A program made the position numbers and the translations under genes. Source: Psychroserpens sp. NJDZ02 (GTDB lineage Bacteria > Bacteroidota > Bacteroidia > Flavobacteriales > Flavobacteriaceae). From it: a stretch of 64,000 bases of DNA. Shown here piece by piece: positions 1 through 7,909 of this stretch. The notes beneath the pieces were generated by a model, which saw only the letters and a list, made by a program, of their open reading frames with translations, made no database searches and was not told the origin of the DNA. Numbering within the stretch: the stretch's first letter is position 1; each line of letters starts with the position of its first letter. The DNA lies in contig NZ_CP039451.1 of NCBI RefSeq assembly GCF_004843725.1, positions 2,483,501-2,547,500 on the forward strand, given 5' to 3'.

Positions 1-2
1 CA

Positions 3-698
3 ATTTTCTTGTTACTTATAGTAACTACTTCTGCTTTTTCTCAAGTTACAAGTAGCAAAACAACAATTGTTGAAAATGTTAATGCTTCCAAAGCTGGTCT
101 TATCCATGTATTAAATAAGACAGGAGATACTATTATTTTAAAAAGTAATACTGAAATTTATAGATTTAGCTTTTTATTTCATAGCCAAAAAGAATCTGTT
201 TTAATGGATTTGGGAAGTAAAGAGGCTAGAATTCCTTTACATCACTTTGAGGTGGGACGTTATACTGTAGTCGCTTATAGAGAAGATGCGGTATACCCAA
301 TTTCTTTAAATCGTATGGAAGCAATCGCTAAGCCAACAGATGCTATTGCTGATTTAGAGGAAGATGTATTGCGTGCAAGTTTGTCTAGTACAGAACAATT
401 AAAAAGAGGGATGCCAGATAGAGAAACGTTTTTAGCTACTATGGCAGCTAAGGCAGAAAAAAGTAAGGCTGAAAAAGAGCAAATTGGACGTTTTAGAAGA
501 GAAGTTGAGGCAAGAGCTAAAAAGGAGCAAGCTTTAGCGTTAGTTAGAGAAAAAGAACTAAGAGCACGTTTAAAAAAACGAGCAGAAGAAAAAGCGCTTA
601 GTGCACGTTCTTTAGTTGAAGCTGATAGATTGAGAGCAGAAAAAGACAGAGCAGAAGCTAAAAAAAAAAAAACAAGAAATTCGCTAGTGATAAATTAG
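3..698 (+). CDS. Exported coiled-coil-rich protein, 5' end outside window
   Basis: The frame is open from the first bases, so the true start lies upstream of the window. The first visible residues form the end of a signal peptide (LLLIVTTSAFSQ). A probable beta-rich part of about 90 residues follows, then a long charged helix rich in Lys, Glu, Arg and Ala (about residues 130-220) that should form a coiled coil. The frame ends soon after a run of 13 A (660-672). A different frame continues the same style of sequence to 841, so the stop at 698 may come from a homopolymer length change or an assembly error. I recognise no domain of known function. An envelope location is inferred from the signal peptide. 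Confidence 0.6.
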   Translation: MFLLLIVTTSAFSQVTSSKTTIVENVNASKAGLIHVLNKTGDTIILKSNTEIYRFSFLFHSQKESVLMDLGSKEARIPLHHFEVGRYTVVAYREDAVYPISLNRMEAIAKPTDAIADLEEDVLRASLSSTEQLKRGMPDRETFLATMAAKAEKSKAEKEQIGRFRREVEARAKKEQALALVREKELRARLKKRAEEKALSARSLVEADRLRAEKDRAEAKKKKTRNSLVIN

Positions 699-841
699 AT
701 CCCCCATCTAAAGAAGCAGAGTTCAAAGAAGTTAAGTATAATCTTTCCGATATAGACAATGATAGTTCGTTGGATAGACAAACAAGAAATGAGTATCGAA
801 AAGAAAACTTAAGGCCTAACGGTAAAACATATGACGAATAA
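671..841 (+). other. Frameshifted continuation of the preceding gene
   Basis: Immediately after the 13-A tract a second frame stays open for 56 codons to a TAA at 839-841. It encodes a hydrophilic tail (NKKFASDKLDPPSKEAEFKE and onward) that reads naturally on from the charged helix. One additional A, or two fewer, in the tract would join both parts into one protein. No start codon or promoter of its own is visible, so it is best read as the C-terminus of the gene ending at 698. Confidence 0.5.
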
Positions 842-848
842 TTATATG

Positions 849-2123
849 TTAGTTATACAACACATAGGGTTGTCTTTTAATCTTAAAACTATTTAAGCCA
901 CTTGTCCAAGTGGCTTTTATTTTGTCTTCATCCCAACCCGCTTCAATCTGTTGTTGTAGTTTATTTGTTCCAGCTAGTTTTGTAAAAAAACCATTTTTAA
1001 TAAAAAACTCAGACTGATTTGTAGTTGTTTTATAAGCCGCAATAAGATAGTTTAAGTTTAAACCATTTAAAGGTTTAGCTTGACTTAAGTTATAACCATT
1101 ACACACTTTGTTTTCATATTTAGGGTATTTGGCACCATCGTTAGCAATAGGAGTAAAGACATAACTAGATTTTGGTAAAAAAGGAGACCCATATATTTGA
1201 AACTGTAAATCCGTACCACGACCAGCGCTTATGTTGGTACCTTCAAAAAGACATAAACTAGGATACAGGTTTATGGCCTGTGCATTAGGTAAGTTTGGAG
1301 ATGGTTTGATAGGTAAGTCGTAAGTCATTTGTCTATTATAATGTGTCATAGTTATAACCTTCAGATTGCACTGTATACCATTTTTAAGCCACTTTTCTCC
1401 ATTAATCATCGTTGCGTATTCGCCAATAGTCAATCCATGAACAATAGGGACTGGATGCATTCCAACAAAACTAGAGTGTTCCATTTCTAAAATAGGACCA
1501 TCTATATAATGACCATTAGGGTTTGGTCTATCCAAAACAAGCAACAGTTTGTTTTGTTCTGCACAAGCTTCCATAACATAGTGTAAAGACGAGATATAAG
1601 TGTAAAAACGTGCACCAACATCTTGTATGTCAAAAATTATAACATCAATATCTTGTAGTTGCTCAGCACTAGGTTTTTTATTTTTTCCGTAAAGAGAAAC
1701 TATAGGTAAACCTGTTTTAGTATCAATACCATCTTTTACAACTTCTCCCGCATCGGCTTGACCTCTAAAACCATGTTCTGGTGCAAATACTTTTGTAACA
1801 TTTACTTTTTCAGAAATAAGAGAGTCCACTAAATGTGAATATGATTGACCACTAACAGTATTAGAGGGTGATATCACATTTTTAAAAATAACACTAGTTT
1901 GGTTAGCAACAATACCAACACGTTTCCCTTTTAGCAAAGATAAATAGGATTTAGTTTGATTGGCGCCAACAATAATTGGGTTAAAAGGAGGGGGATTTGT
2001 TTTAGTTTTGGTTTTAGCCAAAATTTGGTTTGTCTCGGCTAAATTATCTTTCGTTTTAGAAGCACAAGAAATTAATACTAAAACAAATAATAAAACTGTA
2101 TTTTTGAAAACATTAAATCGCAT
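849..2123 (-). CDS. namZ: Exo-beta-N-acetylmuramidase NamZ (DUF1343, GH171 family) lipoprotein
   Basis: The 424-residue protein matches the DUF1343/NamZ family, which removes terminal MurNAc from peptidoglycan fragments for cell-wall turnover. Family signatures are easy to read: GKRVGIVANQTSV, FAPEHGFRGQADAGE, IIFDIQDVGARFYTYISSL, LDRPNPNGHYIDGP and PIVHGLTIGEYA. The N-terminus (hydrophobic run ending LISC, Cys20) is a lipoprotein signal, so the enzyme should be membrane-anchored, probably in the periplasm. The start codon lies only 8 bp from the divergent permease gene at 2132, so the promoter must overlap that gene or its start. Family assignment is firm; the exact substrate is taken from family knowledge. 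Confidence 0.88.
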   Translation of the reverse strand: MRFNVFKNTVLLFVLVLISCASKTKDNLAETNQILAKTKTKTNPPPFNPIIVGANQTKSYLSLLKGKRVGIVANQTSVIFKNVISPSNTVSGQSYSHLVDSLISEKVNVTKVFAPEHGFRGQADAGEVVKDGIDTKTGLPIVSLYGKNKKPSAEQLQDIDVIIFDIQDVGARFYTYISSLHYVMEACAEQNKLLLVLDRPNPNGHYIDGPILEMEHSSFVGMHPVPIVHGLTIGEYATMINGEKWLKNGIQCNLKVITMTHYNRQMTYDLPIKPSPNLPNAQAINLYPSLCLFEGTNISAGRGTDLQFQIYGSPFLPKSSYVFTPIANDGAKYPKYENKVCNGYNLSQAKPLNGLNLNYLIAAYKTTTNQSEFFIKNGFFTKLAGTNKLQQQIEAGWDEDKIKATWTSGLNSFKIKRQPYVLYN

Positions 2124-2131
2124 AATCTAGT

Positions 2132-3367
2132 TTGAATTTCGAGTTTTTTATAGCAAAACGCATAATTGATAGTAAAGCGTATAAAAGTAGTATATCGGCA
2201 CCAATAATAAAAATTGGAATCGTAGCAATTGCATTGGGTATTATTGTCATGATGATTGCTATTGCGACAGGGGTTGGTCTGCAACAAAAAATCAGAGAAA
2301 AAGTAATTGCATTTAATGGCCATAGTGTTATAGGTATTTATGATAATAATAAATCTGAAGAAAGTATCAGACCTATCTCCACTAATCAGGACTTTTACCC
2401 TGAATTTACTGCTGTTCCTGATGTTACGCATATTCAAGGTACAGCTACAAAATCAGGAATAATAAGGTTAGAAAACGATTTTGAATATATTATCGTAAAA
2501 GGGGTCGGAGCAGATTACAATTGGCACTATTTTAAAGATTTTCTAGTAGAAGGGCGACTTCCGGATTATACAAAAAAAAGAAATCAAGATATTTTAATCT
2601 CTCAATATTTAGCAAATAGATTACAGCTTAAATTAAATGATCGTATAAATACCTATTTTTTAAAAGAGGATACAACAAAACCGCCAAATGTAATTACATA
2701 TAATATAGTAGGGGTGTATAATTCAGGGTTACAAGAAATGGATCAATTATTTGTAATAGGAGATATTAGACATATCCAACGTTTAAATAAATGGGACGAT
2801 GATCAAGTCGGACGTTTCGAGGTTTTTATAGACAATTATAGTAATCTAGAAACAGCAGGAGAAGCAATTCTTAAGCAGGTGCCCACCACGCTACAAGCGC
2901 AAACGGTAGATAAAGTGTATCCATTTATATTTGATTGGATTAAAATATTTGACAATAACATATATGCAATTATAGGAATCATGATTCTTGTAGCGGGTAT
3001 TAATATGATAACCGCATTACTAATTTTAATATTGGAACGTACCCAAATGATTGGGATTTTAAAAGCACTAGGAAGTGATAATATTAGTATTCGTAAGATT
3101 TTCTTGTACAACGCAGGGTATTTGATTTTAAAAGGGCTGTTTTGGGGTAATTTGATAGGGATAAGCCTATTATTACTTCAAAAGTATTTTGGATTATTTC
3201 CATTAGACCCAAAGACATACTATGTGTCAGCAGTACCGGTATATCTTAATATAGGATACATTATAGCACTAAATATAGGTACCTTTATATTGTGTTTATC
3301 AATGTTACTAATACCGTCTTACATCATTTCAAAGATTTCGCCAGTCAAAGCCATCCGTTTTGATTAA
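2132..3367 (+). CDS. ABC transporter permease of the FtsX/LolC-LolE type
   Basis: The 411-residue protein has the MacB/FtsX layout: one N-terminal membrane segment (about residues 25-50, IGIVAIALGIIVMMIAIATG), a large periplasmic domain (about 50-270), then three C-terminal membrane segments. The start MNFEFFIAKR and the tail ending SPVKAIRFD resemble lipoprotein-releasing permeases of Bacteroidota. The likely role is extraction of lipoproteins from the inner membrane together with an ATPase encoded elsewhere, since none is adjacent. The start used is TTG; no ATG is available near the conserved N-terminus. A role in a different FtsX-type exporter cannot be excluded. Confidence 0.82.
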   Translation: MNFEFFIAKRIIDSKAYKSSISAPIIKIGIVAIALGIIVMMIAIATGVGLQQKIREKVIAFNGHSVIGIYDNNKSEESIRPISTNQDFYPEFTAVPDVTHIQGTATKSGIIRLENDFEYIIVKGVGADYNWHYFKDFLVEGRLPDYTKKRNQDILISQYLANRLQLKLNDRINTYFLKEDTTKPPNVITYNIVGVYNSGLQEMDQLFVIGDIRHIQRLNKWDDDQVGRFEVFIDNYSNLETAGEAILKQVPTTLQAQTVDKVYPFIFDWIKIFDNNIYAIIGIMILVAGINMITALLILILERTQMIGILKALGSDNISIRKIFLYNAGYLILKGLFWGNLIGISLLLLQKYFGLFPLDPKTYYVSAVPVYLNIGYIIALNIGTFILCLSMLLIPSYIISKISPVKAIRFD

Positions 3368-3374
3368 ATAATTT

Positions 3375-3484
3375 GGGCGTTACCTTAATCCTGAATTTAG
3401 TTCAGGATTAAGGTCGCGTCATCCACTATATCTTTTTTGCGCATAAGCGCGCACAAAAAAGGATGCCGTTTCTACCGCTAACGC
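3375..3484 (+). repeat. REP-like palindromic intergenic element
   Basis: A 110-bp stretch after the permease gene begins GGGCGTTA and ends GCTAACGC, so its ends are inverted. It holds a perfect 13-bp stem (CCTTAATCCTGAA, loop TTTAG, 3382-3412) and a second stem formed by TTTTTTGCGC and GCGC..AAAAAA. Nested palindromes with GGCGTTA/TAACGC ends resemble dispersed palindromic repeats that I associate with Flavobacteriaceae genomes. Whether it is repeated elsewhere in this genome cannot be seen here. It could also act as the terminator of the permease gene, although no T-run follows the main stem. Confidence 0.5.
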
Positions 3485-3550
3485 AACTAACCAAGTTGAG
3501 TTTCAAAATAAATTAATTTAGTTTTAACTTTCAACTTTAGACAATTACCT

Positions 3551-3558
3551 TACTTTTG
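3551..3558 (+). promoter_or_regulatory. Candidate -7 promoter box for the leader of the cysteine gene
   Basis: TACTTTTG matches the Bacteroidota -7 consensus TAnnTTTG exactly. At the N19 distance upstream there is TTT in place of the consensus TTG. Transcription from here would give a leader of roughly 425 nt that contains all four tandem repeats before the gene at 3992. This is a motif match only. Confidence 0.4.
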
Positions 3559-3630
3559 CAAATTCAAAAGAAAATATTAAATCAAATTTTAAATTTTTAG
3601 AGACGAATTAATTTTCACCTATAAAAAACA

Positions 3631-3991
3631 GAAATGAACCGAGTTTTATATCGAAGTTAAATAGAGAGAACTTCATGTAAACGAACACATTTCACCTTTA
3701 AAAAATAATAACATATAGAAATGAACCGAGTTTTATATTGAAGTTAAATAGAAAGAACTTTATGTAAACGAACACATTTCACCTTTAAAAAAATAAAAAA
3801 TAATAAAAAATAGAAATGAACCGAGTTTTATATCGAAGTTAAATAGAAAGAACTTTATGTAAACGAACACATTTCACCTTTAAAAAAATAATAAAAAACA
3901 GAAATGAACCGAGTTTCATATTGAAGTTAAATAGAAAGAACTTTATGTAAACGAACACATTTCACCTTTAAAAAAATAATAAAAAATAGAA
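3631..3991 (+). repeat. Four tandem leader repeats copying the start region of the downstream gene
   Basis: Four near-identical units begin at 3631, 3718, 3813 and 3901 (periods 87, 95, 88 and 88 bp). Each opens GAAATGAACCGAG and ends in TTTCACCTTTAAAAAA plus a variable A/T spacer. The real gene starts with the same GAAATGAAC at 3989, so every unit carries a copy of the gene's initiation region, including the ATG and second codon. Each unit thus holds a mini-ORF of 6 to 8 codons (MNRVLYRS, MNRVLY, MNRVLYRS, MNRVSY). A small stem GAAGTT/AACTT(C/T) follows the mini-ORF in the units. The array could be a transcribed regulatory leader, a set of upstream ORFs, or an expanded duplication. Function is unknown. 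Confidence 0.8.
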
Positions 3992-4972
3992 ATGAACTAC
4001 GCAAATAACATATTAGAAACTATCGGTAATACACCATTAGTAAAGCTAAACAAACTAACAGAAGAGCTACCATGTTTAGTATTATCTAAATACGAAACTT
4101 TTAACCCAGGAAACTCAGTTAAAGACCGTATGGCATTACAAATGATAGAAGATGCAGAAGCAGATGGACGTCTTAAGCCAGGAGGAACTATCATAGAAGG
4201 AACTTCAGGTAATACAGGTATGGGATTAGCATTAGCTGCCATAATAAAAGGATACAAATGTATTTTTGTAATGGCAGACAAACAAAGTAAAGAGAAAGTA
4301 GATATTTTAAAAGCAGTAGGAGCTGAGGTTGTTGTTTGCCCAACAGCTGTGGAGCCAGATGATCCAAGATCATATTATTCGGTTTCAAAACGTTTAGGAG
4401 AAGAAACGCCAAACTCATGGTACGTTAACCAATATGATAATCCAAGTAACGCCAAAGCGCATTACCAAAGTACAGGTCCAGAAATCTGGGAACAAACAGA
4501 TGGTAAAATTACACATTTTGTGGTAGGTGTTGGTACAGGAGGAACCATTTCTGGTGTTGGGAAATACCTGAAAGAGCAAAACCCTAACGTAAAAATATGG
4601 GGAATAGATACTTACGGAAGTGTCTTTAAAAAATACCACGAAACGGGAGAATTTGATGAAAATGAAATTTATCCTTACGTTACAGAAGGTATTGGAGAAG
4701 ATATTCTACCAAAAAACGTGGACTTTAGTATCATCGATGGGTTTACTAAAGTAACTGATAAAGATGCTGCAGTATATACACAAAGACTGGCCAAAGAAGA
4801 AGGTATGTTTTTAGGTAATAGTGCAGGAGCAGCAATTAAAGGAGTGTTGCAGTTAAAAGAACACTTTACAAAAGATGACGTTGTGGTTGTGTTATTCCAT
4901 GACCATGGAAGTCGTTATGTTGGTAAAATGTTTAATGACGACTGGATGCGCGAAATGGGTTATTTAGATTAG
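3992..4972 (+). CDS. PLP-dependent cysteine synthase / cystathionine beta-synthase family enzyme
   Basis: The 326-residue protein is a fold-type II PLP enzyme. The PLP lysine is K44 in NPGNSVKDR, the substrate loop is EGTSGNTG, and the phosphate-binding loop is GVGTGGTISG. The segment VTEGIGEDILP resembles the EGIG motif of cystathionine beta-synthases. There is no C-terminal CBS regulatory pair, which is normal for bacterial forms. It should act in the cytoplasm on serine or O-acetylserine to make cystathionine or cysteine; which substrate it uses cannot be decided from sequence. It is a monocistronic unit behind a long repeated leader and closed by a strong terminator at 5021-5054, suggesting dedicated regulation. 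Confidence 0.88.
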   Translation: MNYANNILETIGNTPLVKLNKLTEELPCLVLSKYETFNPGNSVKDRMALQMIEDAEADGRLKPGGTIIEGTSGNTGMGLALAAIIKGYKCIFVMADKQSKEKVDILKAVGAEVVVCPTAVEPDDPRSYYSVSKRLGEETPNSWYVNQYDNPSNAKAHYQSTGPEIWEQTDGKITHFVVGVGTGGTISGVGKYLKEQNPNVKIWGIDTYGSVFKKYHETGEFDENEIYPYVTEGIGEDILPKNVDFSIIDGFTKVTDKDAAVYTQRLAKEEGMFLGNSAGAAIKGVLQLKEHFTKDDVVVVLFHDHGSRYVGKMFNDDWMREMGYLD

Positions 4973-5020
4973 CCCTATAGCAAAAAATCAAGAATTATTA
5001 AAGCTATAATTCAAGACTAT

Positions 5021-5054
5021 AAAAAAACTCACCATTTAAATGGTGAGTTTTTTT
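5021..5054 (+). terminator. Rho-independent terminator after the cysteine gene
   Basis: A near-perfect palindrome (AAACTCACCATTTAAATGGT and complement) is flanked by A-runs and T-runs on both sides. It would therefore work for the plus-strand gene ending at 4972. Confidence 0.85.
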
Positions 5055-5418
5055 ATGTGAACTATTCAAAATAACCTGAATTGTTTTTAGTGGTTTTAGT
5101 AATTAGAAGCTAATCAAAGACTTGTTTTTTGCGAATATGGCATGAAAAATTTAAAATATTTGATTTTACTGACATATTTTCTGATTTTGAAGTATTCAAA
5201 TTAATTTGTTTTAAAAGAGGATGTATTGATGGTATTTAGTACAGTTAAAGGATTACAACGTTATTTTTAAGCTTAAAGCGACCATATTATAAGGTTATAA
5301 CTTTTTGATTTAGTTTTTGGCGTGGTTTTGGCGTTTACAGGCATAATACGTTTAAATTAAAATAGGAGCTGTGTAAGAATTATGCAAAACCTATTTTTTA
5401 AAATTATAAAATTACAGT
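5055..5418 (+). other. Intergenic region upstream of the FKBP gene
   Basis: This AT-rich stretch of 364 bp shows no conserved coding frame. A near-consensus -7 box (TACGTTTA, 5347-5354) lies about 65 bp before the FKBP start. A short out-of-frame ATG at 5382 opens a reading frame of about 15 codons that overlaps the FKBP start; I see no reason to call it a gene. No other structure was found. Confidence 0.4.
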
Positions 5419-5847
5419 ATGAGTCAAGTTAAAGAGAATAGCGCAGTCAAAGTAAATTACACAGGTAAATTATCTGATGGACAAGTTTTTGATAGTTCTG
5501 AAGGAAAAGAACCAATCGAATTTACTTTAGGACAAGGACAATTAATTCCTGGTTTTGAGAAAGGGTTAATTGACATGAAATTAAACGAGAAAAAAACGAT
5601 TACAATTGCTAAAGAAGAAGCATACGGAGATATTAATGACGCTTTAAAACAAGAAGTTAGTAAAGCAGATCTACCACAAGATATGAAACCTGAAGTAGGG
5701 ATGGGATTAGTATCTAAAGCTCCCGATGGACGTGAAACTAATTTACTAGTAGTAGAAGTTAAAGAAGATACTATTGTTTTAGATGCAAATCATCCTTTAG
5801 CTGGTAAAGATCTTATTTTTGATCTTGAAGTAGTAGAGATTAAATAA
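5419..5847 (+). CDS. FKBP-type peptidyl-prolyl isomerase, SlyD-like
   Basis: The 142-residue protein is an FKBP with an inserted flap domain, as in SlyD. The FKBP core is split (VKVNYTGKLSDGQVFDSSEG with LGQGQLIPGFEKGL, and the C-terminal NHPLAGKDLIFDLEVVEI), and the insert covers about residues 70-125. The family catalyses proline isomerisation and acts as a cytoplasmic folding chaperone. The His-rich, metal-binding tail of enterobacterial SlyD is missing, which is common in Bacteroidota. The gene stands alone between two terminators. Confidence 0.88.
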   Translation: MSQVKENSAVKVNYTGKLSDGQVFDSSEGKEPIEFTLGQGQLIPGFEKGLIDMKLNEKKTITIAKEEAYGDINDALKQEVSKADLPQDMKPEVGMGLVSKAPDGRETNLLVVEVKEDTIVLDANHPLAGKDLIFDLEVVEIK

Positions 5848-5892
5848 ATAACGACTGCTAACTAAAGTAAGTCATTTATTTTGAGAAAAATC

Positions 5893-5937
5893 AAACAGCC
5901 CTTGATATAATTTTATAACAAGGGCTGTTTTTGTTTT
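5893..5937 (+). terminator. Rho-independent terminator after the FKBP gene
   Basis: A 12-bp stem (AAACAGCCCTTG with CAAGGGCTGTTT) with a 14-nt A/T loop is followed by TTGTTTTT. It ends the FKBP transcript. Confidence 0.85.
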
Positions 5938-5976
5938 TGATAAGTTTAGGTGTCGCTTATTATAAAAATATGACGC

Positions 5977-6345
5977 CTAATATTTAGTAATTAAAATCAA
6001 TACAATCCCTAACAATGCAGGAACTGCTTGCACAAAAAATATTTTTTTAGATAGGGATAAAGCACCATAAATACCAGCGACAGCGACACAGCCTAAAAAG
6101 AATAAAGCAATATTAAAAGACCATTGTGGATCGGTGATAAAAAACGACCAAATTAGTCCGGCAGCTAAAAACCCATTATATAAGCCTTGATTAGCAGCCA
6201 TAACTTTAGTTTGTCCAAATATTTCTTTAGGTATCGTTTTAAATACTTTACGTCCTATGGTGTCCCATGCAAACATTTCAAAATATAAAAAATAGAGGTG
6301 TAATACAACGACTATTGCTATGATAATTTTAATTAAGATGTCCAT
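5977..6345 (-). CDS. DUF1304 family small membrane protein
   Basis: The 122-residue protein has four predicted membrane segments separated by short loops. The conserved region around FEMFAWDTIGRKVF and MAANQGLYNGFLAAGL is characteristic of DUF1304. Its function is not established. It should sit in the inner membrane. It is transcribed on the minus strand after the PaiB-like gene (6408-7001), with a 62-bp gap, so the two could share a transcript. Confidence 0.82.
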   Translation of the reverse strand: MDILIKIIIAIVVVLHLYFLYFEMFAWDTIGRKVFKTIPKEIFGQTKVMAANQGLYNGFLAAGLIWSFFITDPQWSFNIALFFLGCVAVAGIYGALSLSKKIFFVQAVPALLGIVLILITKY

Positions 6346-6407
6346 TTTTTTAGTTAAATAGTGTTAGTTTTTATTTTTTGTTGCGCAGTAAACATTATAA
6401 TTTACGT

Positions 6408-7001
6408 TTAAAATACTTGATCCAAAAAAGCTTTAATACTGGCTTGATTTGTTTTTAATAACTCGTTTCTAGCATGTTCTGTATCCTTAGGCTTTTTATC
6501 TTGAGAGAGTTTAAATTTACCTTCCCAAGTGTCAATTGATATTTCAAATAGTTTAATATAGTCTAAATTTTTGTCTAATCTAGGATTGTCGGATTCTAAA
6601 ACGTATTTGTGGTCTGGAGCTTCTAAAAATTCGGTCATAGTAATTAAAGATTGCTTTAACTGATCCTTATTATCAATTCTAGAAACAGTTCCAGTTAAAT
6701 GCACTTTAATATAGTTCCATGTTGGTAGCTGTGTTGTCGTGTAAATACTTGGAGAAATGTAGCATTGTGGACCAGAAAACAAGATTGTTATATCGTTTTG
6801 ATTTTGTAAGACTTCGGTTTGCGGATTATAAATATCAATATGTCCAATTAATTTACCATCACTTTCACGATAAATAAGAGGTAAGTGTGTCACTAACGGT
6901 TTGTTGTTTTTAACCGAAATAACAGTCGCTAAAGGATAGGTTTTAATCACTTGTATTAAGTGTTTTTTATCGCTATCTTGATGTTTTTTAGGGGGATACA
7001 A
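6408..7001 (-). CDS. FMN-binding negative regulator, PaiB family
   Basis: The 197-residue protein has the PaiB/FMN-binding split-barrel signature: start MYPPKKH, the strand TYPLATVISV, THLPLIYRE, IGHIDIYNPQ, the segment FSGPQCYISPSIY and WNYIKVHLTG. In Bacillus PaiB is linked to protease and sporulation control. In other bacteria the role is unproven, and flavin or haem-related chemistry is possible. The protein is cytoplasmic. It starts 70 bp from the divergent radC gene. Confidence 0.82.
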   Translation of the reverse strand: MYPPKKHQDSDKKHLIQVIKTYPLATVISVKNNKPLVTHLPLIYRESDGKLIGHIDIYNPQTEVLQNQNDITILFSGPQCYISPSIYTTTQLPTWNYIKVHLTGTVSRIDNKDQLKQSLITMTEFLEAPDHKYVLESDNPRLDKNLDYIKLFEISIDTWEGKFKLSQDKKPKDTEHARNELLKTNQASIKAFLDQVF

Positions 7002-7071
7002 ATTGATTTATTATAAAGTTAGAAGTGTTTATTTCATTTAAAAATCACAAAATAATGTGTAGTTTTATAAA

Positions 7072-7770
7072 ATGTCAGATAAAAGTACTTCATTTTCAAT
7101 TAAAAACTGGTCTCAAGACGATCAACCTAGAGAAAAACTATTATATAAAGGAAAAGCAATATTGAGCGATGCGGAATTGGTTGCTATTTTAATAGGCTCA
7201 GGAAACAGAGACGAAAGCGCAGTATCCTTATGTAAACGTATCTTATCTAGTGTGGATAATAATTTAAGCGAATTAGGTAAACTTAGTATCAAGCAATTGA
7301 TGGCGTTTAAAGGTATTGGTGAAGCCAAAGCTATTAGTATAATTGCAGCTTTAGAATTAGGACGCCGACGCCGAGGGGAAGAAGCTTTGCGGAAAAATAA
7401 AATTACCTCTAGCAAATCCGTGTTTGAGCTTATGCAACCTATTATTGGAGAGTTACCGCATGAAGAGTTTTGGATAGTGTATTTAAATAATTCCAATAAG
7501 GTCATTTATAAAAATCAACTTAGTAAAGGTGGTATTACTGGGACTTTAGTCGATACCCGTTTGGTACTAAAAACAGCTCTAGAAGTTGGAGCGGTAGGAC
7601 TTATTTTAGCACACAATCATCCATCAGGGACTTTAAAGCCAAGTCAAGCGGATAAAGAGGTGACTTTAAAGTTAAAGACAGCGGCGCGAAGTTTAGATAT
7701 AAAAGTATTGGATCATTTGATTGTAACGGAAAATGCTTATTTTAGTTTTGCAGACGAGTCTTTACTTTAA
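7072..7770 (+). CDS. radC: RadC family JAB-domain protein
   Basis: The 232-residue protein has an N-terminal helix-hairpin-helix part (LMAFKGIGEAKAISIIAALE, about residues 83-102) and a C-terminal JAB/MPN metal-binding domain with the metal motif HNHPSG and a following Asp (QADKEVT). RadC was once thought to act in DNA repair; its biochemical role remains unclear. Length and motif order match the family. It is transcribed alone, divergent from the PaiB-like gene. Confidence 0.9.
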   Translation: MSDKSTSFSIKNWSQDDQPREKLLYKGKAILSDAELVAILIGSGNRDESAVSLCKRILSSVDNNLSELGKLSIKQLMAFKGIGEAKAISIIAALELGRRRRGEEALRKNKITSSKSVFELMQPIIGELPHEEFWIVYLNNSNKVIYKNQLSKGGITGTLVDTRLVLKTALEVGAVGLILAHNHPSGTLKPSQADKEVTLKLKTAARSLDIKVLDHLIVTENAYFSFADESLL

Positions 7771-7909
7771 AATTTAATATTTTAACTTCAATTATCAAGC
7801 ACTTGATTATTAAATTTTATATTTATAATTGGATGCTTTTACTTTTTGAAATTCTTATTTTTGAGTCGCTAGATAATGCACAGAATATGGATCACTGCTT
7901 ACTTAAAAA

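Noticed and set aside
2836..3111. Minus-strand open frame inside the permease gene
   Set aside because: It is a shadow of the hydrophobic permease coding strand with no start context or family match. The same holds for the other antisense frames in the SusC, fusA and ribosomal genes.
3631..3991. CRISPR-like array
   Set aside because: The repeats are 70-80 bp with short A/T-rich low-complexity spacers, there are no cas genes, and the last repeat runs into a start codon.
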